Source: Acanthacorydalis orientalis
Lineage: Eukaryota > Arthropoda > Insecta > Megaloptera > Corydalidae
Assembly (NCBI GenBank): GCA_034766995.1
Contig: CM068314.1
Span: 41,515,808 to 41,579,807, forward strand
Length of the DNA stretch: 64,000 bases
Direction: 5' to 3'
A program made the position numbers and the translations under genes. Positions 25,200-36,703 of the stretch are shown here, piece by piece. A model generated the notes under the pieces. That model was not told the DNA's origin and did not search any database. It saw nothing but the letters and a program-made list of their open reading frames with translations. Numbering within the stretch: the first letter of the stretch is position 1; each line of letters begins with the position of its first letter.

Positions 25200-25202
25200 G
25201 AC

Positions 25203-25233
<31 letters not shown>

Positions 25234-25243
25234 AACACACACA
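25152..25243. repeat. (TA)n compound microsatellite
   Basis: Two TA blocks separated by CATATAGACA, ending in an ACACAC run. Confidence 0.95.
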
Positions 25244-25813
25244 TCATATGTACAGACGTACATATATTTTAAAAACTAAAATATATTCAATACTATAACT
25301 TGATAATACCTTATTTTTACTTAAATTTTGTTATTGTATTTTAATAATACTTGTACTGTATATTTTCTTAAAATATATGTACAGCAATGAATTAATACAT
25401 TAGAGAATTACCAGAGTTTAGAATTATTAACATGTAAAAAAAATATGGTAACAAAAAGTTTAACGTAAAGAATAATTTAACTACTAATTAAATACTTTTT
25501 ATTTTTTTTTTAATTCAAATGATATTTAATTGTGTTTTATTTTTTTAGTACGAGTGAGATATGTTACAAATTCTTTTTTGAAAAAAGTATACAAGGAAAT
25601 ATAGTAACTAACTAAAACTTATTTAATTTTACATAATAAAAATTAAATTATATTTTGATAATTATTTGTTTTATAAAAAGTATACTATTCTTTTTTATAT
25701 ATGCCTTTAAGGAATTTTCATATTCTTCTATTATAAGGTAATTAACGACACGATTTAGTTGTTTGAATAATTTCATTTCATATATCATATATGTATGTGT
25801 GTGCATATGTAAC

Positions 25814-25845
<32 letters not shown>

Positions 25846-25869
25846 TGTATATATATGTATGTATATATT
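25814..25869. repeat. (TA)n(GA)n microsatellite
   Basis: TA block, GA block of about 7 units, then ATGTATAT variants; similar in order to 19071-19145. Confidence 0.9.
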
Positions 25870-26327
25870 TAAGGTAAAGCTATATTGGAAAATAATTATT
25901 ATTCTATATTTCGAACAACGAATTTTTCCAAGCATTATGCTGTTAAATACGTTCTTTTAAATGTCTGTTTATTTAGTGAAAAACTCAATCTGCTGAACAT
26001 TTTTATTATTTCCGAAATTAAACTACGTAATCTATTTAGAATAAATTAATTTTATTTATTGAGATAATTTAAATGATTAGAAAATAAGTTCTTTAAGATA
26101 ATATTGCTATTATGTATAATAGTAAATGTCAAAAATTATTTAAATGTCAAAAAGTATAGCATTTATTCGAAATGATTGTATTATATTATTGCTAATAAGA
26201 CAAAATTAACGCATATTTTAATGAGAAATAATGATAATTTGTGTAAATTACAAGGATTATTTCGTTACATAAAAAGAAATTACCTTATTTATATACAAGC
26301 ATGTTTATATATCAATTAGTATTTTAA

Positions 26328-26358
<31 letters not shown>

Positions 26359-29300
26359 TAATACATAATAGTACATAACTGTTAGCTGTAGTCTTAATTA
26401 ATAATATATTAAAGTATCATTAAAGATATTAATGGTTATGCTTCAAAAAATATGTGAATTCTTCACGAATATTAGTTCATATTTATATAATGTTTGACGG
26501 TATATTACAAAAATTCATATAAAAATGCGTAACAAGTAAATTAGCATGAAAAGTATATCAGTATTTAATGTATAAGTATGGATATATCCTACTTATTTTA
26601 TTACCTTCAAAAAGAAATAAAAATCAATTGTGTATACATTTATAAATAATTTAAAAGTCATAGTCAGGGCTATAAGAAATACAATTATAATTCTATACCT
26701 AAATACAAACCTATAAATAATTTTAAAAAATTGTTTATTACAAAAGAGAGATAAATATTTCTGAAATGAAAAATATAATATTTATTAATATTATCCGCAT
26801 TTTAGATTTTATTACGTGACGGAACAGATCGATTGTGTGTATGAAATTATTTTGTATTTAATAAATTAAAGTTATCAGGTTCATCAGTGATAATTATACT
26901 AGTATTTTTATTGAAGCTAGAATAATTATAATTATTTAATATAATTTTTGAAAGTAATTTTTTTCGATCTTAAAATCTTTACATACTTGAAGATGTATGA
27001 AAATTGGTGTACTGAGTAGAAACAATTATGAAAATCGAAAAAGTATGATTGAAATATTTTCTCGAAAAGAATAAATGAGAGATGGGTTTTCATAAAAAAA
27101 ATGAAATTTTGGTTTAATCATGTTTTATAATCAGAAAATATAGCCGAGGCTGAGTTATCAAATTTTGATAAAGTTTAAGGATTCACATATATAGTAAGCA
27201 AGATAAGCAGCCCTACTAAAAGTGTTAAATAAATTATTAGTTGGATTAGTTAAGTGAAGAATGTATTTAATAAAAATAGCAAGTTACTTGTGTAGAACAA
27301 TATTAGTTTAGATGTAAGAAAGATACTAATGAGAATATTTATCTGAAGTGGGGCTTTATATGAAAGATACTTGGACAATAACAATAATTGAAAAGAGAAA
27401 ATTGAAATCTTCCAAGACTTACTGTTGTAGAAAATTTCTTGAATTAAATGAGTGAATAAAGTGAAGAATAAAAAATCTGACTTATTTTGATATATGAAAG
27501 GTAGATAGACGCTACTAGAAAGAAAAAAAAAACAAAAAGAAGGCCTAGATTTGATTACATAAAGCAGATTAGGAAAATCCTAAATGCTTTTTCATTTTTA
27601 CAAAACTGGATAATTTGATCTGTATTTGTTTTCTTGGTACCGTAAAATTTATTTTAATGCATTGTAATTTAACGTTTTGCACTCCAAGCAATTAGGCTAT
27701 ACGTTGGTAGCCAACTTCAAGATGTTTTTTTAGATTTCTGAGTTACGCAATGATCATGAAAAATTCTTGACAATTTGTTAGATTATACGATTTTTTTTCA
27801 AACTTTAAAAGTTAATTAACCTAACAACCATACACAAATTAACATAGTTTAATGGAAATATTGTTTTATTTTATTATTCATATGAATTTGTTTAAAGCAA
27901 ATAATAAAAAACTTCTTATTTTTGCATCAATGCAACATCCCAGGTACTACTAATCATAGTAATTACTCTTTTATCCTTCCACGATAACAACAGAAACTGA
28001 ATTAGTAATTTACTTCTTCTATAAGGCAGTACACATGCTACAAAGGTTCGAAAAACAGTGCAGATCAGAAATTTGTATACTACGAATTAGGATAATAGTA
28101 TGATAAACTTAGAAAAGTATAAAAATCGGATGACATTGACGGACGAATACTTATCAAAGCTTTTATCTGTAAATGATATAATGTGGACAGCGATACGGGC
28201 CGTAAGTGTAGAACACCTTAAAGTGCCTGTGTAGTATAGCTGGCCTTGTGACTGCAGTTAATTCAGTTGAAAAAATGATAGATTTTTTCACGTGTATTAG
28301 AAATTAAAATCATGAAAGTGAAGGCTCTAAGAAAACAAAATATTAGTTTTAAATTTAGGTTTTGACATTTTGAGCGTCTTTGTAATAATGAAAATTTTAC
28401 TTTAATCGTCTTGAAATATTTTTTTAACCAATAACTAATATTTGAATATAATTATGGGTTTAAGTTGATTCTTAAGCTAAATACTACATAATTTTGCTCC
28501 AAAATATCAAACCAAACTTGATAAAAACATTTTCATACCTTGTACATAATTTTAATTATTTTTAGTTCATGTTTTATTCATGCGAATTTTGAATTCTTAG
28601 TAATTTTTTTCCTCTTATGAGATATTCGGCGCTATTCGTGAATATACATTATGAGTATTTGTTTTTCTGAATTTTAAGATTTGTAATCTCAATATTATTG
28701 TGAAATTAGTAAATCTATTTCTACACTTATTTTATGGTAAATTTTTATATATTTAAGCATTTTTTCAGTATATTTTAATGAGCCTTTTATTTTTTAATTC
28801 TATAACCATTTCGATTTTTAGTTCTCTTATAACGTCATATGAAGCTGTTTATAATATTGAATCAAATAAGAAAAAACAAAAACAGATATTTTACATAATA
28901 GTAATTTTATTTCACATGAAGAATTTGGTCTTTATCCAGATTTTTCTTTCTATTTTTATTGATTTCGTTTAAATTATTTTGTTATATGAATGTTTTGATT
29001 TAATATTTTATATATTTAATTTGCAAATACGAGTATCTTATAAACAATATGTTTGTATTTTTTTATATTTGAAAATTGTACAAACGGCGACACTATGATA
29101 CTTATTCTTGTTACTAAAATTTGACACACATTTAATGTTCATCACGAACATCAAGTTTCTAAAATAAAAGCATTGAATCACATAAAAATATCAATTAAAA
29201 ATACAGTGCACTTTTATAAAATCTGAAACTGACATGTAGACACTTTCATGTCGATTGTTTCGATCTTGAAATTTAATATAAAAAATAAAATGTGAGTACA

Positions 29301-30408
29301 GTGCATCATTTAAATGTACATCTTTTCACTTCTATTGTGACAGCTAATAAATATACTGAATGAAAAGTTCGCACGCAATCATTTTCATTTCTAATAACAC
29401 TTGTTTTAATTACAGATTTTATACTGATTTACATATGAACACTAAAATCGTTTTTGTGACGTGCATGTCCCTAATTGTTATTCATAGAAATATTCTCGTA
29501 TTCCACACTTCAACAATTTATATTTATTTATATAAAACCAGTAGCTTGTACTCTACAGATATAATTTTATTATTTAGTTTTCACGTTCTAATTGTTATTG
29601 GGTTATGGGAGAATGGTCTGTCTATCAAGTTATCGTACATTTTCAATTATTAATCATTCTTACTTGATAAGTTTTTATTTATTCTTAAAGTTTGGTATTT
29701 TTGGTTTCACTTCTTAATTATCTAATGATAATTATTTATTTTTAATATATTTCAAAGAATTAAAATTATCTAAGTTCTATATATCGTTACAATTTTATAT
29801 GAAAGGTAAATAAAATATAAACTAATTTTAACAGTTTTAAATGGAAAAAGCGAAATATATTATTTCATATTTTTATCGATCTTCATATAATTACTACTAA
29901 ACACATTTTTATTGTATTTATAAACATATATTGTTAATTAATTAATTGGTAGTCTTTTAATGCTTATTTATTTTTTTGTTTTTTTTTTTTAAAGGAATTC
30001 CAAAATGTAAAGTAATTTTATTGTAAACTTATTTCAGTTTATTATAGATAATTGTATAAATGGCAGGTATTTAAAAATTATAAAATAAAATATTTCGTGT
30101 TGTAGCAAAGTGGAAAATTTTAGGAAATAAAATTTCAACTGAAATTTAAAAGTTGAGGCGAAAAAAATTGGAAAAATTGTTTTTTTTATTATTGTTTCTT
30201 TTATTTACACTTCTTTTAAACATATAAGGAATTGTATAATAATATTTATAACTTATACAAACTTTGAATATTAAAGAGATTGTGAGAATGTATATTTTTA
30301 AAATACAAATCTTAAAAAAAACTTATAAGAGTTGTATGTAGAGAAATATTAATATTTTCCTAAATATAAATACAAAAATCTACCCTTTTAAAGTTTTCTC
30401 TCTTTCTG

Positions 30409-30414
<6 letters not shown>

Positions 30415-30463
<49 letters not shown>

Positions 30464-30470
30464 GTGTGTG
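30415..30470. repeat. (TA)n(TG)n microsatellite
   Basis: About 20 TA units, then ATTATATG and a short TG run, preceded by a CTCTCT stretch. Confidence 0.95.
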
Positions 30471-30608
30471 TTTATTTAAATAATTAAGTATGAAGTAAAC
30501 GTTTGTATGTTTTTTTATCATTTTTCATATTTATAAATACTTTTTTCTATTTGACACTTAAATTATTTACCGCTCTGTATACGTAAAAAAAGTATCTTAA
30601 ATAAATGA

Positions 30609-30637
30609 ATATATATATATATATATATATTGTAATG

Positions 30638-30671
<34 letters not shown>

Positions 30672-31055
30672 AATCCTTCATATAACGGAAAAGATTACAT
30701 TTAAAATTAATAGTTGTGTAGTAGAACGAAAGTTCCTATTTAAAAGAAAATAAATATACGAATGAATCCAGACAAAGATTGACAGTCAAATCAATTTTTT
30801 TTAAAGTTCATTCGACTGCACATGATATTTTTACTTTTAAAATATCGATATATGTATATATATATATATATATTGTAATCCTTATCCCTTCATATAACGG
30901 CAGAATTTAAATTTAAAGTTAATTGTCTGTGGAACGAAAATTTCTATTTAAGAGAAAATAAAAATATCAACGATTCCAAACAAACTGTTAAGTTAAATAT
31001 TTTTAAAGTGTATTCGTAGTGTGCAGAATATTTTTACTTTTAAAATACTGAAATA
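30609..31055. repeat. tandem ~220-bp repeat with TA spacers
   Basis: Two diverged units in direct orientation, about 30668-30850 and 30873-31055, each preceded by a (TA)n tract. Each begins TTGTAATCCTT and proceeds through CATATAACGG, TAGAACGAAAGTTCCTATTT (unit 1) or TGGAACGAAAATTTCTATTT (unit 2), AGAAAATAAA and ATTTTTACTTTTAAAATA. A stub, TTGTAATGCTT, between TA tracts at 30629-30639 looks like the start of a third unit. Unit 2 has an extra ATCCCTT near its start. No coding potential. Confidence 0.8.
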
Positions 31056-31195
31056 TATATGTATGTATATATTTTTTTTCAATTCATGTATATATCTATC
31101 TATCTATATATATATATACACACACGAATTGAAATATACCTACAAAAAAGAGAATACAAAAGTTGATGAAAAGAAGTAAAAAAAATCTAGCATGC

Positions 31196-31304
31196 TTTCG
31201 ATGAAAAAAATTACAGATTTAAAAGCTTTAAAGGCCAATGACCAGCTGTTTGTTGTGACGACCTTCAAAGCTTTTAAACCTGCAGTGGTTTTTCACCCAA
31301 AGTT
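31196..31304. repeat. fold-back inverted repeat
   Basis: TTTAAAAGCTTTAAAGG at 31218-31234 pairs with CCTTCAAAGCTTTTAAA at 31262-31278 with one mismatch. Pairing continues outward less perfectly: CTTTCGATGAAAAA on the left against the complement of TTTTTCACCCAAAG on the right. Arms of roughly 40 bases around a 27-base centre. It could be a small fold-back MITE; TSDs are not clear. Confidence 0.65.
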
Positions 31305-31359
31305 CGATTTTTTCTTTTATAATTAACTTTTTTGTGGTTATTAAAATTTGTCGTTATGA

Positions 31360-31362
<3 letters not shown>

Positions 31363-31442
<80 letters not shown>

Positions 31443-31455
31443 GTGTATGTGTGTT
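31363..31455. repeat. (TA)n microsatellite, the longest pure TA run in the window
   Basis: About 37 uninterrupted TA units followed by GTATATGTGTATGTGTGT. Confidence 0.95.
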
Positions 31456-32062
31456 TATATGTATAAATGGTATGTGACTAACTTGGAAGTTATATAAGAT
31501 TTTAAAAATAGCTTTTTGGTTAGTTAAAAGGATGTTATATGTAATTTCTCTTTGCTGAATAGCTCAGTAGTTTATTAGGAATGTGATCTGTAATGATTCC
31601 TGAAACATGTTGGAATTAGTTTAACTTTCCATTAATTGTAGATATATACGATGAATTTGATATATCTTGACTACAACTACTTTGGATTAATGAATAAGTA
31701 TGTGTTTGAAAAATTAATATTATTTTTAATATTAATTATTAATATTATTTTTAATGTGTCAGGTGAAGTGGGAATAAATTAACTAACTTTTATTGAATAA
31801 AAGTGAATTATTTGGTTATTAAACAGTCAATTTTTTGATTTATTCGATTATACAGAATAAAATTGAATCTTTAAAAAATGATATTTATATAAGTTATATA
31901 AACGTTTGCAAGGTTGTAAATTAATTTATTTATATGTGACAAATAAATCAGTCAAAATCGTATTGAATTAATTGTTTACTAAAAATAGGTGGTGTTTACT
32001 ATTTACATGTACGATGCATTGACCAAACTGCATTTAATCAAACAGTTTTTTTTCTTGTTTTG

Positions 32063-32356
32063 CTAGGACGTCGACCTTTCGATTACAAGCTGATGGTGTT
32101 GATCTGAATTGTTTGGTATGCGCTTGCTAGTTTTTACTGAAGCACATGCACGACTTCTTCGGTTGCCGCATAGCGCACATATCTTCTTGCCCATGTCTAA
32201 TTCATTGGTCATAAAACCCATTTTACACAACAGTATTGTGTTTGTATTCAGGTGTCGACATACTATGCTTTGGTACATATTTATTTTGGTATAATATAGA
32301 CGTTCAAGCCTGTAGTAAATAATACTTTTTAAAGAGTTTACTTCTTTGTTAGTCAA
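32063..32356 (-). other. ORF of unknown function, faint THAP-like end
   Basis: A 97-codon ORF. Its last 40 residues contain KKICALCGNRRSRACASVKT and then RIPNNSDQHHQLV, faintly like the start of a THAP zinc finger (C-x-x-C, N-R, then a F/R-x-P element and a basic-plus-Trp segment). The expected Trp and the later C-x-x-H pair are absent. THAP domains occur in P-element-type transposases and in host regulators. The upstream half is AT-rich and looks random. It may equally be a chance ORF. Confidence 0.2.
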
Positions 32357-33756
32357 TATTTGCCTTAATGAATATATGTATATATTTGAAGTTTTGTAGG
32401 TAAAGTGTAGGAATTAAATATTTTATATAAATTACTTTCTTTTAATCCATATTTACCTCCATTTTCAATCTTTATTGATTCATAATAAAATATCATTTAT
32501 TTTATATATAAGCGCGAGATCTTAAAACGAATCCAAATGTTATTACCCAAAACCATTAAATAAATCTGTATTTTCCTTTAATAAAAAATTAAAACAAGAT
32601 TTGTAATAACTAATAGTTTTCTTCTGAAAAGAATCCGTGCTTACGGATTTTGATTCAACATAACCAGTTGTATTCTTTTTGAATTAACTTTGAGAAAATT
32701 AAACTAAAATTCACAAATCGATCAGCACTTCAAAATTTCTGCATTTTCAGATTAAGGTTAAATTAGTATTGTTAATGCCAAATGAAACGATAACAAAAAT
32801 ATAGTTGCTTCCAAATCAGTATTGTTGCAAATGAAAAAAAATAGCTGCAGCTACAATGTATCTTATATAATTCTTAAACGGATCCATAGATTTATATATT
32901 TAGATAATGAAAAAGTAGTAAATACAAATATGTTTCTACATTTTCATTTTTGTCAAATATCAGTATGTGTATAAATAGTTTTATATTCTTTTTATATTTT
33001 GTTGAAGTTTGAGAGCATTCTATTATTATTATTATTAATTTAGAGCTCAATAATAAAATAATATAAAATTATTAAATCAGTAATGTATCATGTCACGATA
33101 TGTTTTATAACTATTTCATATTTTATGTAAATATGTTCGTGTTTAAAAATATATTCTGATTTCAATTAGTGCCTACTTACAATACAAAACAAATGTTTTT
33201 TTTGTAATGAATTACAGTTCTCAAATCAAAATCATACTCATGTGATGCGGGTTTTAATCTCAAACTGCAAATCCATTCAGTTTTCTATTAATATTATGTT
33301 CGTGTTACATTATACTAATTGTAATAATACAATTTTCATGTGTATTTTAATGCACTTCGATTTATATAAACCAGAGTATATTGTTCTAGTTTCCGTTCAA
33401 CTTTCTATGTTTATTTTTTATGTATACGTGTGAATGATATTAAGATAGATGTTGTAGGTATTGACATTGTAAATGAACTGTCTATTTTTCACTACGAATT
33501 ATTATTTAGGTAACACAAATTAATGTTTTATTCTGTTTCATTTTTTTTCTGTTTTGAAAGTAAAATTTAAATTTTAATTGAAGAGTGAAATATACTAGAT
33601 TTTATTTACAATTGTTACTTTTAACAGTCTGGGTAAAAAATTATAAACTCTAATGAAATCAAATTGTTTTGATGAGTAAAATGCTTTTTGTTTAAAGAAA
33701 CTAAGAAATATTCTCTAATGTTATGCACAAATACACACATACACACCTATAATTAT

Positions 33757-33762
<6 letters not shown>

Positions 33763-33798
<36 letters not shown>
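33763..33798. repeat. (TA)n microsatellite
   Basis: About 18 TA units. Confidence 0.9.
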
Positions 33799-33804
<6 letters not shown>

Positions 33805-35346
33805 GTTATAATAATAATTAGCTCCTATCAATACGTGGTTAACTTCGGTATGTAAATGTAAAGATAACATGAACGGTTGTAAATTAGATACTTATCATAT
33901 ATGAATTGATAGCTTGTTTGAGATATTAATGCTTACCTAAGAAATTAAGTATTATATAGAAATATTTTATGTTTAGTATGTTTCCATGAAACGTTTTGCA
34001 AAAAATATATTTGTAATATTTCATCTACTTTGAACAATAATATGTTCACCTCTTTATTAACACCTTTTCTCTATTTGTTTAACATTTTTTATTTCAATTT
34101 ATTTTTCTCATTTCATGATGTGGAATGTTTTGACGAGGTTACAAATTATTAAACAATAAATTTAAATTCAGTAGTGTTATGCAAATTATTTTTTGTTAAG
34201 GAAACTTCTATTATTTCAATTTATATATATATATATATTTATAAACTAATTCCTTGTTCACCCTAAACACCACATCAAAATTTTTCTGATCAAAACTATT
34301 CCATCTCTTAAAATCTGTTTTTTGTGTACTTTGGTACTCTGAGTATAATTGCATTGTCGTTTAATTGAGCCTAAGGGACAATCAAAAGTTATTAATATTA
34401 TGTATTTTAGTATTGATATAATACATATTTTAATATTGAATTAAAGTACTAGGTAAAAAATAAAATATATATTTTTTTAATATTTGTGATTTTTTTAATA
34501 CATTCATACGGAAGCATAAATTGAATCACTCTATACATAAAATTTATATTTTTAAAAAGTTATACAATTATTTTAATAAAACAATAAAAAATTAAAAACG
34601 ATGGTTTTTTTTTAAACTGTAGTTTATTTAAATCGAAATTTTTTAATCTTTTTTTAAAAGAAATGTAATTATTCCTAAAATTAAAAAAGTAAATTTAATA
34701 ACTAATAAGTATTTATTGTAATTTACAATGACCACCAAATATTTCTTAAATTTATTTTAACGGATGTCTATATATACCAGTTGTAAGTCAAATGTTAATG
34801 TTCAGTTGTAAGATTACAAGAATATTAAACTATGTAAATTACGAGAATGAATTTAAAATAATGAAATTAAAGCGTTTTTCTTTTCAGTTAGAAAAATCTA
34901 TTATTTTATGTGTATTCACGTATGATTAAATTACTAAAATATATAATTTTCATTTTCAAATAAAGATAAAAGTATTTATTATGTTAAATTTAATATTTTT
35001 ACTATTTATAAACATGTTGAATAGTTAGAAAAAATAATAGTTCCAAATGAAATCTGAATTAAAGAGAAAATATAAGACCAAGTCAAGATTAAACAGAAAA
35101 TACAGGAATTTATTTTTGTATAAAAATATTATAATGATTGTGGTAGAAGCACGTGTTTTTAATTCGTGATATATTAACATTAATCAAAAGTATATAAAAT
35201 TGTTGAATGCTATGTTAGTGATGCAACATTGCGTAGACTTCTTCATGTGTTATATATATGTTTTATATTTCACGCTGTATGCATTTTTAAATTTTCTCAT
35301 ATGAACACTAATAATTTAAAATGTAGGTAAATGTGACATTATACGT

Positions 35347-35381
35347 ACACACACACATGTATATATATATATATATATATA
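35347..35381. repeat. (AC)n(TA)n microsatellite
   Basis: Short ACAC run, then about 12 TA units. Confidence 0.9.
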
Positions 35382-35492
35382 ATATACAGAAAAATGTCTC
35401 TTTAATAACTTAAAAATTATTTGTAGGAAGTGTACATGTATATGTGTAAATATATTAGGTGTAAAAATTAATTCGATGCCCTTATCATTGAA

Positions 35493-35738
35493 TCATTCAT
35501 AACTCTGCTTTAAATTAAAATGTTTTTTGTTATTTAATAATTTTGAAGTGCTAATCTTAACATTTAAAAACACTATATATCTTGACCAAGCAGTTGACAT
35601 AACCCCACAAAACAGTAGTGAATACGATACGAAAAAAAGTAGCATATTAGGCATTGCATACTTTTCGCATTCCAGTTGAACAAATTCTTCTGAAGCCTCA
35701 GAAATGATTTGTTCAGCTCTGCGGAGGTATTGTGGCAC
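35493..35738 (-). other. unrecognised ORF in a GC-richer patch
   Basis: An 81-codon ORF starting MPQYLRRAEQIISEASEEFV. The N-terminal 35 residues have a balanced, charged composition unlike the surrounding AT-driven ORFs, followed by a hydrophobic segment (MLLFFVSYSLLFCGVMS). The patch of higher GC (about 35590-35850) extends upstream of the ATG with no clear continuation. I do not recognise a family. It could be an exon or TE fragment, or chance. Confidence 0.2.
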
Positions 35739-35956
35739 AAAACTTGTAAAAAATGCTTAAACAGTGAAAGAGATCCGAAAATCCATTAAGAATTCACCGA
35801 CTCAAATCTGCCATCTTCTTGTCGAAACGGGATTCCTCAGTTACCTAACAGATGATGTAAAGTTATATAAAATATTAGGGTATATTTTGATATATTTTCT
35901 CATAAACTTTCGTTTTCTTTAAAAAAGACCCTGAATTAATTTTCACACCTCCTAAA

Positions 35957-36000
35957 TATAATATATATATATATATATATCCATCCATCCATCCATCCCG
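35957..36000. repeat. (TA)n(TCCA)n microsatellite at LINE 3' end
   Basis: A TA block (35957-35980) followed by about four and a half CCAT units. On the minus strand the latter is a GGAT tail that terminates the LINE copy at 35981-36680. Confidence 0.9.
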
Positions 36001-36680
36001 TTGGTTTTATCAGTGCTGAAAAAGAAAGAAAGAATTTATTGATATGCATTTTAGAACAGTAGTACCATTAATACTAAAGTGCACAATATTTCAGGTTTAG
36101 TCGCTGTGCCTCGCCTGTGCTTTGACTCGCATATGTCTGGATGTTGAATGGTGTAATAATGGAAGTTTTTGTATGTTTTGAAAGTGTGGGTGCGCCCGGA
36201 AAAAAATTCAAAACCGGGTTAGACCAGATTTTTGCCTACAACTAACTTAAAACTAACTATGCTAAACTTAACCTAACTTAACTAGTTGGCTTGCGCTCAG
36301 TTCAGGAGTTTTTTGAGGAAATGCAGCGCTATGTGTCCTATCACTGTCATTGAGACTTCACGCACTTTTAGGCACAGAGAAAGAACACTACCCGTAGCAC
36401 AGCACTAGTCTGAACGTTTTTGCCTTTTTATCTGTCTGCGTATCAGGAGATTAATTTCCTGTGGAATTAACTTCCTCTTAGCAGCTTTGCTAAGAGACTT
36501 CGCCGATACATTCCATTTTTTGACCGATGGGTTTTGATGATCAGCCACCGAGTGCCGGTAATTGTCTATTATCGATTTTGCGTGGAGTTTTAGTTGAGGT
36601 ATGTCACAATAATCATGCAGTTCCTGTGTGGGAGTCTCCCTGGGGAGTCGCCCACACAGTTGAAAAAGATTACTTATTGC
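35981..36680 (-). mobile_element. 5'-truncated Jockey-like LINE with (GGAT)n tail
   Basis: A GC-richer block bounded by a CTAT repeat on one side (36681 onward) and GGAT units on the other. On the minus strand it consists of the last 86 or more codons of ORF2 (36405-36662) followed by about 400 bp of 3' UTR. The UTR contains a GTTAGGTTAAG-like repeat-rich stretch, an AATAAA signal near 36040 and a TTCTTTCTTTC run, and ends in (GGAT)n. This order is what target-primed reverse transcription leaves. A tandem-repeat 3' tail instead of poly(A) is known for several LINE groups. No target duplication is discernible because both ends lie in microsatellites. Confidence 0.7.
36405..36662 (-). pseudogene. 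LINE ORF2 C-terminal end (Jockey-like)
   Basis: An 86-codon open stretch ending at a TAG (36405-36407). Key pieces: TPTQELHDYCDIPQLKLHAK, then SIIDNYRHSVADHQNP, and a basic end RRQIKRQKRSD. The pattern L-H-x-x-x-x-I-P-x-x-x, a Y-R-x-x-x-x-x-H-x-N-P motif, and a basic tail is that of the C-terminus of Jockey-clade reverse transcriptases. In those families this region follows the RT thumb and carries no catalytic residues. No stops or shifts occur within it, so the insertion is probably fairly young or the fragment simply short. The 5' limit coincides with a CTAT/TA microsatellite. A GTGGGAGTCTCCC...GGGGAGTCGCCCAC hairpin inside it is coding sequence. Confidence 0.65.
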
Positions 36681-36703
36681 TATCTATCTATCTATATATA
36701 TAT
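36681..36703. repeat. (CTAT)n(TA)n microsatellite
   Basis: Three to four CTAT units followed by a short TA tract, abutting the truncated 5' end of the LINE. Confidence 0.85.

Larger units (their letters stand above)
23583..30414. other. long anonymous AT-rich stretch
   Basis: Nearly 7 kb in which I recognise no gene, transposon or RNA. It contains TA-rich arrays at 24482-24574, 25152-25243, 25814-25869 and 26329-26356. A purine-biased stretch runs from about 26990 to 27560 and a slightly GC-richer patch from about 27950 to 28270. ORFs at 28778-28972 and 29360-29653 are AT-rich and lack any motif. Confidence 0.45.
31456..35480. other. anonymous AT-rich DNA
   Basis: No gene recognised with confidence. 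Includes a TA tract at 33763-33798 and a small one near 34223-34240. A less AT-rich patch at about 32060-32290 carries the ORF discussed separately. Confidence 0.45.

Noticed and set aside
29360..29653. 97-codon ORF rich in Ile, Leu and Phe
   Set aside because: No family resemblance, no splice context; looks like chance in T-rich DNA.
36240..36300. CCTAA-like runs resembling insect telomere repeat
   Set aside because: The repeats are irregular (AACTTAACCTAACTTAACT) and lie within the LINE 3' UTR; not a telomeric array.
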